Notes: generated by a model not told the origin, from the sequence alone. DNA of 64,000 bases from Halobacteriales archaeon QH_7_66_36 (GCA_003021175.1 PXQV01000012.1:281021-345020), one strand, 5' to 3'. Positions 53,680-62,095 are shown, counted from the first letter of the stretch. Made by a program: numbers and translations.

Positions 53680-54918
53680 TCAGTCGCCGCGCTGGACGTG
53701 GAGTCGATAGGCACCGAGCGTCCCGTCGCCGTCGTGATAGGCGACCGGCTCCTCGACTGCGACGGCCGTATCCCCGTCGAGCGCGGCGGCCGTGACGACG
53801 CCCTCGGCGTCGAGGGTCGTCCCTTCGCCCGAGTCGATCTCGAACGTCCGGAGGCCGTGGGCCGCCGGGTCACGCTCCCGGAAGTGCTGTGCGCCGGGGA
53901 CGGCGACCCGATCGCCGTCGGTGCCGACGCCCCCGGCGAAGCCGCCGACTGGAGCCGTCCAGCGTCGCTCGCCGTCGAGGGTGTAGCCGAAGGCCGTGTG
54001 CTCGTCGGGGTGGAGCCCGTCCGTCTCTCGTGAGCCGACGGCGTAGGTGTTTCCGGTGACGAAGACGACGCCTTCTGGGCTACTACAGACATGGTTCGGA
54101 TACGCGTAGAGCCGTTCCCCGTCCCGGTCCACGGGGGTCGCGAGGTCGACGCGCCACCGCTCCCGGCCGCCCGGCCCGAGCCGATAGCCGCGGTAGTCGC
54201 CGTGGCTCGCGAGGACCAGACCGTCCTCGCACAGCGAGACGTCGCCGACGCGGCGGCCGCCGTCGGTACCGGGGTCCCACGTCCACCACGGGTCGCCAGT
54301 GGCCGCGTCGAGAACGACCAACCCGTGCTGGTGATCGCCCGGACACCGGTTGTACGCCACGGCGACGCGGTTGGCGTCGGCGGCGACCGAGATGGGGGAG
54401 GCGTCCGCGCCGTAGCGCCACGCGGTCGTCCCGTCCGGCCCGAACGCGTAGACGCGGCTCTGGAAGCGGCGCTCCCCGTCGACGCGCTCGTAGCGGCGCG
54501 CCGCGGCGTAGAGTCGGCCGTTCGCGGCCGTCAGCGACGCGACGAACGGGAGTTGGAACCGCGCGAGCTTGGTCGGTCCGCCGACGTCGTCGGCGGTTCG
54601 GTAGCGCCACCGGACCGCGCCGGTCACGGCGTCGTGGAGCCGTATCTCGCCGTCGGGGCCGCGCTCGCCGACCGCGACGCCGTCAGCGAAGGGAACGGCG
54701 GCGACCACCGCGCTGTCGCCCGCCTCCGACTGCCACCGCTCGGCCAGCGTCTCGCGGTCGAACGCCCGGACAGTGCCGTCGGCGGTTCCGACGACGACCG
54801 CGGAGGCGGTCACGGCGACGGCCGAGCGGCGACCGGCGTGTCGCGACCGGGCCGGCTCCACCTCGCCCAGCGACGTGCTGGCGGGCGACGGCCGGCTCTC
54901 GGGGGACGCGTCAGCCAT
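53680..54918 (-). CDS. PQQ-like beta-propeller repeat protein at the end of the cobalamin operon
   Basis: 412 residues with repeated blades of the type 'VVVGTADGTVRAFDRETLAERW' and 'TAWRYGADASPISVAADANRVAVAYN', ending with Trp-type blade closures. No signal peptide or membrane segment is visible, so it is probably cytoplasmic. The likely role is a scaffold or ligand-binding propeller. Similar propellers occur in haloarchaeal cobalamin clusters. Last gene of the long minus-strand operon; its start overlaps the DUF3209 gene by 8 bp. Confidence 0.78.
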   Translation of the reverse strand: MADASPESRPSPASTSLGEVEPARSRHAGRRSAVAVTASAVVVGTADGTVRAFDRETLAERWQSEAGDSAVVAAVPFADGVAVGERGPDGEIRLHDAVTGAVRWRYRTADDVGGPTKLARFQLPFVASLTAANGRLYAAARRYERVDGERRFQSRVYAFGPDGTTAWRYGADASPISVAADANRVAVAYNRCPGDHQHGLVVLDAATGDPWWTWDPGTDGGRRVGDVSLCEDGLVLASHGDYRGYRLGPGGRERWRVDLATPVDRDGERLYAYPNHVCSSPEGVVFVTGNTYAVGSRETDGLHPDEHTAFGYTLDGERRWTAPVGGFAGGVGTDGDRVAVPGAQHFRERDPAAHGLRTFEIDSGEGTTLDAEGVVTAAALDGDTAVAVEEPVAYHDGDGTLGAYRLHVQRGD

Positions 54919-55285
54919 CCTCGACGGGGAACGCCTCGTGGAGCACCTCGTGGGCCTCCCCCAGTCCGCCGAGCACGTCCTCGCCTTGGTCGGTGAGGCG
55001 GCTCACGGCGCGTTCGGCATCGCGGACGGCGACGAGCCGGCCTCGGAGGTAATCGTACGACGGGTCCGCCGAGTCGGTCTCGGCGATTTCAGCCTCGAGG
55101 TCGACGAGCGCCGCGTCGAGATGGCGGGCCAGTTCCGCGAGCGTGTCGGCATCCGCGAGCGCGCCGATGGGGCCGTCGAGGTGGCCCGCCAGTTCCTGCT
55201 CCGCGTGGTCGCGGGCGCTGCGGTCCTCGGTGCCGAGGACGTTCATCAGTCCGAGTCGTAGGGCTTCGAGTTCGTGACAGGTCAT
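54911..55285 (-). CDS. DUF3209-family protein
   Basis: 124 residues beginning MTCHELEALRLGLMNVLGTED, which matches the haloarchaeal DUF3209 pattern. Mainly helical, acidic, soluble. Function unknown; its fixed place beside cbiX in cobalamin operons suggests a helper role. It overlaps cbiX by 4 bp (ATGA). Confidence 0.75.
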   Translation of the reverse strand: MTCHELEALRLGLMNVLGTEDRSARDHAEQELAGHLDGPIGALADADTLAELARHLDAALVDLEAEIAETDSADPSYDYLRGRLVAVRDAERAVSRLTDQGEDVLGGLGEAHEVLHEAFPVEDG

Positions 55286-56502
55286 AGCGTCTGGTCGACG
55301 AGGTCCGAGACGATGCGCTCGCGGTCGAGATGCGAGGAGACGATGCGGTCGGCGTCGTCGGTGTCCACGTCCCCGTACCAGACGCCGTCGGGGTAGACGG
55401 CCACCATCGGACCCTCCCCGCAGCGCCCGAGACAGGAGGTGCGGGAGATACGCGCGTCACAGGCGTCCGAGTCGCGGGCCGCCTGTCGGAGCCGTTCGAG
55501 GACTTCGGGCGCGCCGTCGGCCGCGCACGTCTGGTTCGTGCAGACGGCGACGTGGTGGGCCGGCGCGTCGTGGACGTGCGGGTCGTCGTCCACGTTCTCG
55601 CGGTCGGCGTGTGCCTCCTGATGTGTGAGCGCGCGCAGCGTCGCCCGGGCACCGCCCACGTCCTCCTCGTAGCCGTCGAGTTCAACCTTGTACTTGCAGG
55701 TGTCACAGGACATGTTCACGGAGTCGGTGCGCGCCTCCTGCCAGCGGTCGCCGAGCACGTCCAGCAGGCGGCTGTCGGTGCCCAGCGGGTCGCCGGCACC
55801 GGCGTCGACGTACGGATACTCCGCGTCGAACTCGGCCGCGCCGTCGCGGATGCGCCCGGTGAGCACGCCGTCGCCGAGCATGTACGGCAGGACGACCACC
55901 GCGTCGGGGCGCGACTTGGCGACGGTGTGGAGCGTCTCGTCGAGCGTCGGCTCCGTCACGCCGATGAACGTCGCCGCCGCCCGCGAGAACGAGCGACCCT
56001 CGTACAGCAGGCGGGCGAGCTTGTGCGCGTCGGCGTTCGCGTCCGGGTCCGAGGAGCCGCGGGCGCAGACGACGACCGCCACGTCGTCCGTCTCGCGGTC
56101 GACACCCAGCTCCGCCTCGACGGCGGCAGCCCGGTCGTCGAGCAGGTCGACCAGCGCCGGGTGGACGCCGAGGTGGCCGCCCGCGTCGATACCGACGTCG
56201 TGGGTCGCGCGGGCCTGCTCGACGGCCAGCGGCACGTCGTTCTTGACGTGGCTCGCGGCGAACAGCGACAGCTGGACGACGGTCAGCCGCGAGACGGCCG
56301 GCGCGAGCCCGGCGATGGCGTCGGGAATCGACGGCTCCGCGAGTTCGAGGAAGCCGGCGTCGACCGGCACGCCCAGTCGCTCTTCGAGGGCGACCGCGAG
56401 CGTCCGCACCTGCTCGTTGGACTTCTCGCGCCGGGAGCCGTGCCCGACGAGCAGGACCGCCTCGTCGTCGAGGGCGACGGCCGCAGACTCGGTGGCGGTC
56501 AT
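55282..56502 (-). CDS. cbiX: Sirohydrochlorin cobaltochelatase CbiX with C-terminal ferredoxin-like domain
   Basis: 406 residues from ATG 56502 (MTATESAAVALDDEAVLLVGHGSRREKSN). Two CbiX half repeats: the first with metal His VGHGSR and LSLFAASHVKNDVP; the second with CARGSSDPDANADAHKLARLL and YMLGDGVLTGRI. A C-terminal part has CDTCKYKVELDGYEEDVG, a His-rich segment (HADRENVDDDPHVHDAPAHH), and a thioredoxin-like [2Fe-2S] domain (CTNQTCAADG...SCLGRCGEGPMVAVYPDGVWYGDV). It inserts Co2+ into sirohydrochlorin, the early (anaerobic-type) cobalt insertion. The His-rich segment may carry cobalt; inferred. Confidence 0.9.
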   Translation of the reverse strand: MTATESAAVALDDEAVLLVGHGSRREKSNEQVRTLAVALEERLGVPVDAGFLELAEPSIPDAIAGLAPAVSRLTVVQLSLFAASHVKNDVPLAVEQARATHDVGIDAGGHLGVHPALVDLLDDRAAAVEAELGVDRETDDVAVVVCARGSSDPDANADAHKLARLLYEGRSFSRAAATFIGVTEPTLDETLHTVAKSRPDAVVVLPYMLGDGVLTGRIRDGAAEFDAEYPYVDAGAGDPLGTDSRLLDVLGDRWQEARTDSVNMSCDTCKYKVELDGYEEDVGGARATLRALTHQEAHADRENVDDDPHVHDAPAHHVAVCTNQTCAADGAPEVLERLRQAARDSDACDARISRTSCLGRCGEGPMVAVYPDGVWYGDVDTDDADRIVSSHLDRERIVSDLVDQTL

Positions 56503-57203
56503 AACTCCCCAACCGCGTGGCCGGTCGCGCGCTCGACGCTCCGGTGGAGCTTCCGCCGGCGGTCGTCGGCGTACAGCCCCGAGGCGTCGCTGCCGTCGTA
56601 CACCCACTCGGCGAACGCGGCGGTGTCGGCGTCGTCCGCGAGCCCGAACCAGTAGCCGCCCGAGGACGTCTCCGAGAGGTCGTCCGTCGGCGCGTGCGGC
56701 TCGGCGGCGGTCAGTTGGGAGCGAACCGTTTCGAGCAGCCGGTCGTCGTCGTGGACGAAGGAGACGCCCACCGAGTTCGACGACTCGCGGAAGCAGACCG
56801 TCCCGCAGGCTTCGAGGACGCCGCGCAGTAACTGTGCGCGGTGGTCGGCGAACGCGTCGAGCCGGTAGCCGCCGGGCTGGCCGTCGACCGGGAGTCCGAA
56901 CGCCGCGCCCGCGCGCCGTGCCACGTCACCGAACACCTGCAGCTCGTACTCGTCCTCGTAGCGGACGACCGAGGCGTCGTGGGCCGACTCGCGGGCCGTC
57001 GTCTCGTGGCTGCGGCTGTCCGCGCCAGCGACGGCCGCGAGCGCGTCGGCGGCCGTCTCGTCGCCGGTGCGCACCGTCACGCAGTCCGCCGAGAGGTCGC
57101 CGTCGCCGACGACCCGTCCCCAGAAGTATGCCGTCTCGGGAGTGGCGGCCAGCAGGTCCGCCGCCGGCGCGGGGGTCGGCGCGGGAGCCTCGGACTCACT
57201 CAT
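56499..57203 (-). CDS. LAGLIDADG-endonuclease-like protein in the cobalamin operon
   Basis: 234 residues. Two helices match LAGLIDADG motifs: AYFWGRVVGDGDLSADCVTV (residues ~25-44, catalytic Asp kept as GDG) and QLLRGVLEACGTVCF (~124-138, where the catalytic Asp is Cys). Between and after them are strand-helix units of the fold (YELQVFGDVARRAGAAFG; VGVSFVHDDDRLLETVRSQL). The ending FAEWVYDGSDASGLYADDRRRKLHRSV is like the 'yLyrda..yL.RK' end of many homing endonucleases. It is not inside an intein or intron. It overlaps cbiX and the ferredoxin gene. Likely an exapted, non-cutting DNA- or ligand-binding protein; role unknown. Confidence 0.62.
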   Translation of the reverse strand: MSESEAPAPTPAPAADLLAATPETAYFWGRVVGDGDLSADCVTVRTGDETAADALAAVAGADSRSHETTARESAHDASVVRYEDEYELQVFGDVARRAGAAFGLPVDGQPGGYRLDAFADHRAQLLRGVLEACGTVCFRESSNSVGVSFVHDDDRLLETVRSQLTAAEPHAPTDDLSETSSGGYWFGLADDADTAAFAEWVYDGSDASGLYADDRRRKLHRSVERATGHAVGEL

Positions 57204-57432
57204 CGCCCACTACCTCCACCTTGATGGCGTCCAGTGGACAGGCGGCCGCGGCACCCTCGGCGGCGGCCAGTCGGTCGTCGTCGAAGCGGGCGACGGTCGT
57301 TTCCTCGGTCGCGGTGTCGGCGATGGCGGCGAGACCGTCCTCGCTCTCGACGAACCGGTCGTCGCGAACGAGACACGCGAAGACGCCGTCGCAGGCGTCC
57401 CGGTCGAGCCGGATAGCGTACTCAGTAGTCAT
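57196..57432 (-). CDS. Small ferredoxin with C-x5-C...CP pattern
   Basis: 78 residues. Cys pattern: RDACDGVFACLVRDDRF (C-x5-C) and AAAACPLDAIKVEV, three Cys in the layout of [3Fe-4S] single-cluster ferredoxins such as those serving P450s, with Asp-rich edges. It could supply electrons to corrin-pathway steps (for example cobalt reduction or CbiG/CbiH chemistry); inferred from position. It overlaps cbiH (downstream) and the LAGLIDADG-like gene. Confidence 0.78.
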   Translation of the reverse strand: MTTEYAIRLDRDACDGVFACLVRDDRFVESEDGLAAIADTATEETTVARFDDDRLAAAEGAAAACPLDAIKVEVVGDE

Positions 57433-58417
57433 ACTTGGTCTCGTAGCCCCGCGGGGTGACCATCCGGCCGTCCCACACGTAGGTCTCCTCGTTACCGACG
57501 AGGACCGTGGTCGTCATGTCGATCAGGTCGGTCTCGCCGAGTGCTTCGAGCTCGCCGAGTTCGACGATTTCTGTTTGCTCGTCCTCGCGGCCCGCGCCGT
57601 GGACGATACCGACCGGCGTGTCCGGCGCGCGGTGCTCCAGCAGTATCTCACAGCACTTCTCGAAGTTCTCGCGGCGCTTGCGGCTCCACGGGTTGTAGAT
57701 GCTGATGGTGAACCCCTCCTTGGCGACGGCGTGGAGCCGCGACTCGATGGTCGGCATGTCCGTCAGGTGGTCGGACAGCGAGACGCTGACGGTGTCGTTG
57801 ACCAGCGGCGCGCCGACGCGCGCGGCACACGACTGGGCCGCGGGCACGCCGGGAACCACCTCGAAGTCCAGCGCGCTCGCCGTCGCGCCCTTCGACTCGA
57901 TGATTTCGAGCGCGAGGCCGGCTAGCGCGTACACGTTCGGGTCGCCGCTGCCGATGATGGCTACGTCGTTGCCCGCGAGCGCGCGATCGATGGCCTCCTC
58001 CGTCCGGGACACCTCGCCGCACATCGGCGTGTCGTAGATGTCCTCGGCGTCGTCGGTGATCTCGTCCGGCAACAGTTCGACGTACGTCGTGTAGCCGACG
58101 ATGTGGTCGACCGCCGATAGCGCCGCCGTCGCCCGCGAGGTCATCCCCTCCGGTTGGCCGGGACCGAGTCCGACCGCGACCAGCTGGCCGGGGTCGGCGT
58201 CGAAGTCGTCGACGGTCGCGCCGACTTCCTCCTCCTCGTCGGTCGAGGACGCGCCACAGCTTGAGGAACTCGACTCCGACCCGCTGGAGGGCGCGCCACA
58301 CGCGCTCCCCGTCGAGGTGTCGGTGCTCGCCTCCGCGGTGGCCGTCCCGCCGTCCGTCTTCGCGCCACAGTTGCTCTCTGTCGATGCCTCGGTCGTGGTG
58401 GTGTCGTCCGTACTCAT
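57422..58417 (-). CDS. cbiH2: Cobalt-precorrin-3B C17-methyltransferase CbiH, copy 2
   Basis: 331 residues. The first ~70 form a Ser/Thr/Cys-rich acidic tail (five Cys-Gly pairs such as NCGAK, ACGAP, SCGAS) not present in ordinary CbiH. The methyltransferase core follows: VGLGPGQPEGMTSRATAALSAVDHIVGYTTYVELL, SGDPNVYALAGLALEI, VVPGVPAAQSCAARVGAPLVNDTVSVSLSDHLTDMPTIE, and the CbiH ending ISIYNPWSRKRRENFEKCCEILLEHR...TTVLVGNEETYVWDGRMVTPRGY. It methylates C17 during ring contraction. A second CbiH lies immediately upstream. Confidence 0.88.
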   Translation of the reverse strand: MSTDDTTTTEASTESNCGAKTDGGTATAEASTDTSTGSACGAPSSGSESSSSSCGASSTDEEEEVGATVDDFDADPGQLVAVGLGPGQPEGMTSRATAALSAVDHIVGYTTYVELLPDEITDDAEDIYDTPMCGEVSRTEEAIDRALAGNDVAIIGSGDPNVYALAGLALEIIESKGATASALDFEVVPGVPAAQSCAARVGAPLVNDTVSVSLSDHLTDMPTIESRLHAVAKEGFTISIYNPWSRKRRENFEKCCEILLEHRAPDTPVGIVHGAGREDEQTEIVELGELEALGETDLIDMTTTVLVGNEETYVWDGRMVTPRGYETKYDY

Positions 58418-58419
58418 TC

Positions 58420-59268
58420 TCAGAAATCCTCCACGTCACGCCCGCCGCGCGGGGTGACGAGATACTCCTCGTGGTCGTTCTCCCACACCTCTGTCTCGGC
58501 CGTGCCGACGACGATGGAGGTGCCCATGCCGCCGACCTTCTCGTCGTGTTCGGTCGCGGCCCCGAGCGTCGTCACGGTGTGCGTCTCGTCCTCGAGATTG
58601 CGGCCCGCGTCCCCCCGGCCGGCGTCGTTGAAGATGCCCACCGGCACGTCGTCGGCCCGCTCCTCGCGGAGCACGTCGATGGCCCGCTCGTAGTCGCGCC
58701 AGCAGTTGTAGAGGACGACGACGAAGCCGCTGATGGCGGCCGCGCGCAGCTTCTCCTCGATCTCCTCCCAGCCGCGCCACTTGTCCGACAGCGACACGGT
58801 ACAGAAGTCGTTCGACAGCGGCGCGCCGAGGTTCGCCGCCCCGCCCAGCGCCGCCGTCACCCCCGGAACTATCTCGATGGGGATGTCGTAGGCTTCCTCC
58901 TCTTCCGCCATCAGGAACAGCAGGTCGCTCTTGCCGTACACGTTGGGGTCGCCCCCGGAGACGTGCGCCACGTCCTCGCCGTCGCGCACCCGCTCGAAGG
59001 CCTCCTTGGCGAGTTCGACCTGCCGGCCCATCGACGACCGGACGATCTCCTGTGTCGTCCCGTTGGGTCGTGCAGCTATTCCCCCGTCCGTCACGGCGTC
59101 CTCGGGCGGGAGCGTCCCGTCCCGGCGCAGGAACTCCTGATACAGGTTCGACGCGATGACGCAGTCCGCCGAGGTGATGACATCCTTCGCGCGCTGAGTC
59201 ATCGCGTGGGGGAGGCCCGGCCCGATGCCGACGACGTAGAGCGTTCCCATGGAAGCACTTCCCGCCAT
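58420..59268 (-). CDS. cbiH1: Cobalt-precorrin-3B C17-methyltransferase CbiH, copy 1
   Basis: 282 residues from ATG 59268, one base after the cbiG stop; ATG 59250 (MGTLYVVGIGPG) is an alternative start that fits the family better at the N-terminus. Core features are GIGPGLPHAMTQRAKDVITSADCVIASNLYQEFL, SGGDPNVYGKSDLL, VPGVTAALGGAANLGAPLSNDFCTVSLSDKWRGWEEIE, VVLYNCWRDYERAIDVL, GTSIVVGTAETEVWENDHEEYLVTPRGG. It diverges from copy 2 and may act at a different step, for example substrate specificity or another methylation. Same operon. Confidence 0.87.
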   Translation of the reverse strand: MAGSASMGTLYVVGIGPGLPHAMTQRAKDVITSADCVIASNLYQEFLRRDGTLPPEDAVTDGGIAARPNGTTQEIVRSSMGRQVELAKEAFERVRDGEDVAHVSGGDPNVYGKSDLLFLMAEEEEAYDIPIEIVPGVTAALGGAANLGAPLSNDFCTVSLSDKWRGWEEIEEKLRAAAISGFVVVLYNCWRDYERAIDVLREERADDVPVGIFNDAGRGDAGRNLEDETHTVTTLGAATEHDEKVGGMGTSIVVGTAETEVWENDHEEYLVTPRGGRDVEDF

Positions 59269-59269
59269 G

Positions 59270-60253
59270 CTATCGCCCCACCGCCACGGTGACGGCGTCG
59301 TCGAACCGCTCCTTCTCGCGGAGGAGGTCGTGGTCGCGGCCGCCGGCGATAGCCGACGCCTCGGCGATGCCGGGCCAGCCGATGAGTTCCTTCGAGCGCG
59401 ACGGCGTGGGGCCCTCGAACTCTTCGAGCGTCTCCTTCTCGAAGAGGGCGACGCCGGCGTCGATCTGCCGGGCCGCCTCGTAGAGCCCCTCCTCGCCCTC
59501 CTTGCGGGTGCCGGTGGCGACGAACTCCACGTCCGCGAGGTCGTAGTCGAGGTCCGCGAGCGCGCGCTCCCACGCGTCAAGCACCTGCTCCGTGTCGACG
59601 CCGGAGACGGTGCCCGTGCCGAGCACGACCCCGTCGTCGCTGTTCCGCTTGAGCACGGTCACGTCGTCACCGACCAGCACGGCGCGGGGGCCGTCGAGCC
59701 GCGCGACGGGACCGAGTTCGTCGTCGAGGACGGCGAGGTTCGTCGCCACCGTCGAGTCGCCGTTGACGACGTGGGTGTCGAGCGCCTTCGCCTTGCTCTC
59801 GACGCCCTGTTTGCCCGCGGCCTCGCTTGCGGTCGTCATCGCGGGCACCGCGCCCATCCCGGCGAGGTCGTTCGCCACCTGATTTGCGCCGTGGTGGCCG
59901 CCGGTGATGGGGATGGCCCACGTCAGCTCCTCGTCGACGACGACGATGGCGGGGTCGTCCCACTTGTCGTCGAGCAGCGGCGCGGTCTTGCGCATCGCGA
60001 TGCCCGAGGCCATCAGCCCGACGAAGCAGTCGTACTCGCCCCAGTGCTCGGTGAACACGTCGCCGTGGTACTCGATGATGTCGACCGTCTCGTAGCCGTC
60101 GCCGATGCCCGCCTCGATGTCGCGGGCGGTGTCCAGCTTCCGGCCGAAACTGATGATCGCTATCTCCTCGGCCACCTCGCCGTCCGAATCCGGCGTCGAG
60201 CAGTGGCCGCCCGAGTCGTCTCCCGTGTCGTCCGCGTTCGTGTCAGTGCTCAT
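59270..60253 (-). CDS. cbiG: Cobalt-precorrin-5A hydrolase CbiG
   Basis: 327 residues from ATG 60253 (MSTDTNADDTG; acidic leader). CbiG N-terminal domain: FVGLMASGIAMRKTAPLLDDKWDDPAIVVVDEELTWAIPITGGHHGANQVANDLA. The C-terminal part has VATGTRKEGEEGLYEAARQ and EASAIAGGRDHDLLREKERFDDAVTVAVGR, as in the CobE/CbiG-C domain. It opens the delta-lactone and releases the C20 fragment. A 172-bp gap of repetitive DNA separates it from cbiF. Confidence 0.9.
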   Translation of the reverse strand: MSTDTNADDTGDDSGGHCSTPDSDGEVAEEIAIISFGRKLDTARDIEAGIGDGYETVDIIEYHGDVFTEHWGEYDCFVGLMASGIAMRKTAPLLDDKWDDPAIVVVDEELTWAIPITGGHHGANQVANDLAGMGAVPAMTTASEAAGKQGVESKAKALDTHVVNGDSTVATNLAVLDDELGPVARLDGPRAVLVGDDVTVLKRNSDDGVVLGTGTVSGVDTEQVLDAWERALADLDYDLADVEFVATGTRKEGEEGLYEAARQIDAGVALFEKETLEEFEGPTPSRSKELIGWPGIAEASAIAGGRDHDLLREKERFDDAVTVAVGR

Positions 60254-60425
60254 GTTCCTGTGTTTCGGTAGTGGTCGCGAGTGCGCTCCGCGAGCAGCCG
60301 GTCGTTTGGGTGGAATGGAAGGGGCCGAGTGAGCGTCGGCGAGCGAGGCGCGCGCAGCGAGCCGCGCGACCGGAGCGCGCGGGGGCTTCCGGCCTGTTCT
60401 CCGCAACCCCGAGGCAGTCGAATCA
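60254..60425. repeat. GC-rich repetitive gap inside the cobalamin operon
   Basis: All other genes of this operon overlap or nearly touch, but 172 bp lie between cbiF and cbiG. The gap is rich in 'gcgag'/'gcgcg' units (e.g. gcgagcgaggcgcgcgcagc). It resembles the DNA between ilvA and uspA and the linker of the chelatase gene, suggesting a mobile or spreading low-complexity element. No ORF with coding character. Confidence 0.5.
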
Positions 60426-61298
60426 TCAGTCGTCGGCCTCCGTCTCGCTCCCGGACGCGGAATCGCCAGAGCCTCGATTCGCCCAGCCGTCGTACAGATA
60501 CGACCGCTCGTAGCCGACCTTCCGGGCGGCGTCGCCGATGAGGACGAGCGCCGAGGCGCGGTAGCCGGCGGCCTCGACCTTCGACCCGACCGTGCCGATG
60601 GTCCCCTCGATGATGTCCTCGTCCGGCCACGAGGCGTGGTAGACGACCGCGACGGGCGTGTCGGGGTCGTGGCCCGCCTCGACGAGCCGGTCCATCGTCT
60701 CCGCGACGGCGTGCGTGCCGAGATAGATGCACGTCGTCACGTCGCCCATGTCGAGGAACTCGCCGATGTGGTCCTCCTCGGGGGCGAGCGTCTTCCCCTG
60801 CGGGCGGGTGAAGGCGACGTGGTTGGCGACACCGTTGAGCGTCAACTGCGTGCGGAGCGTGGCGCTGGCGGCGAAGGCCGCCGTGACGCCGGGGACGATG
60901 TACGTCGGCACACCCTCGTGTTCGAGCGCGTCCATCTGTTCGAGCGCTGCCCCGTAGACCGCCGGGTCGCCGCTGTGGAGCCGGACGACCGTCCGGCCGT
61001 CCTCGTAGGCGTCCCGCATCAGGGGGACCAGCTCTTCGAGGTCCTTGCCGATGCTCGTCACCTGCTCGGCGTCGGCGGCGAACTCGTCGAGGAGGTCGCT
61101 GTTGACCAGCGAGCCGGCGTGAACCACGAGGTCGGCGTCCTCGACCAGTTCGCGGCCCGTGACCGTCAGGAGACCGGGGTCGCCCGGTCCCGCGCCGATG
61201 AACGGGATGCCCTCGCCGTCGCCGGCGGTGTAGTCGCCGACGCGCTCGTCGCGCTCCTGTGCCGTCTCCGCGTCGATGGCCGCCTGTGGGTCCGTCAT
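60426..61298 (-). CDS. cbiF: Cobalt-precorrin-4 C11-methyltransferase CbiF
   Basis: 290 residues. FIGAGPGDPGLLTVTGRELVEDADLVVHAGSLVN, RLHSGDPAVYGAALEQM, VPGVTAAFAASATLRTQLTLNGVANHVAFTRPQGKT and CIYLGTHAVAETMDRL are diagnostic of CbiF/CobM. It methylates C11. The start overlaps the cbiL stop (ATGA). N- and C-terminal acidic tails flank the core. Confidence 0.93.
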   Translation of the reverse strand: MTDPQAAIDAETAQERDERVGDYTAGDGEGIPFIGAGPGDPGLLTVTGRELVEDADLVVHAGSLVNSDLLDEFAADAEQVTSIGKDLEELVPLMRDAYEDGRTVVRLHSGDPAVYGAALEQMDALEHEGVPTYIVPGVTAAFAASATLRTQLTLNGVANHVAFTRPQGKTLAPEEDHIGEFLDMGDVTTCIYLGTHAVAETMDRLVEAGHDPDTPVAVVYHASWPDEDIIEGTIGTVGSKVEAAGYRASALVLIGDAARKVGYERSYLYDGWANRGSGDSASGSETEADD

Positions 61299-62095
61299 GC
61301 GCTCCCCTCCGGCGGTTCGTCGCCACAGGACTCGGCGGTCGCGCGCTCTTCCGTCGTCACGCTTCCGGCAGCGCGCTCACCGCCGTCCGTGACGGCGCTG
61401 TCATCCGCCCCGGTGAACGCCGCCGTCGCCGGCGCGTCCGTGTCGAGGTCCCGACGCTCGGCGTACGCGAGCGTGTAGTAGTCGCGCTCCGCGATCTCGG
61501 TGGGGTCGTCGGTGACGATCGTCTCGCCGGCGTCCATGTAGAGCCGACGGCCGTACGTCACATCGTAGCCGGCGTCGGTCAGCCCCTCGTGGGTCGCGGG
61601 CGCGTCGGTCACCTTGAACAGCACCATCCGGTCGGGACCGGTCGGGGCCGCGCCGCGTGCGGCCTCTCGGAGCGTCAGGCTCGCCCCGGCGGTCACCTCG
61701 ACGCCGAGCGCGGTCGTGAACGCCGTCACCGCGCTGACGCCGGGCACCATCTGTACGGCGACATCGGGATGGAAGGCGTCGAGCGTCCGGCGCAGGTGAC
61801 CGAACGTGGAGTAGACGTTCGGGTCGCCGAGCGTCACGAACGCGGCGGTGCCGTCCCGCGCTCGGGGAGCTATCTCGCTCGCGGCGGCCTTCCACGCCCG
61901 CCGGAGTTCCGCCTCGTCGCGGGTCATCGGGAAGTCGACCTCGCCGATGCGCGACTCGGGAACGTGTTCCGTCGCGACCGACCGGGAGAGCCGGCCGGGG
62001 GTGTACACCACGTCCGCGTCGGCGAGTATCTCGCGGCCACGAACCGTGATGAGCCCGTCGTCGCCGGGGCCAAGACCGACGCCGTACAGCGTCAT
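61295..62095 (-). CDS. cbiL: Cobalt-precorrin-2 C20-methyltransferase CbiL
   Basis: 266 residues. LYGVGLGPGDDGLITVRGREILADADVVYTPGR, FPMTRDEAELRRAWKAAA, TLGDPNVYSTFGHLRRTL and MVPGVSAVTAFTTALGVEV fit CbiL/CobI; the C-terminal ~50 residues are a disordered acidic tail. It methylates C20 before ring contraction. It overlaps cbiT (ATGA). Confidence 0.9.
   Translation of the reverse strand: MTLYGVGLGPGDDGLITVRGREILADADVVYTPGRLSRSVATEHVPESRIGEVDFPMTRDEAELRRAWKAAASEIAPRARDGTAAFVTLGDPNVYSTFGHLRRTLDAFHPDVAVQMVPGVSAVTAFTTALGVEVTAGASLTLREAARGAAPTGPDRMVLFKVTDAPATHEGLTDAGYDVTYGRRLYMDAGETIVTDDPTEIAERDYYTLAYAERRDLDTDAPATAAFTGADDSAVTDGGERAAGSVTTEERATAESCGDEPPEGSA

Noticed and set aside
60254-60425. Hidden gene between cbiF and cbiG
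   Set aside because: Frames here are Arg/Ala-rich repeat translations with no start or domain; looks noncoding.
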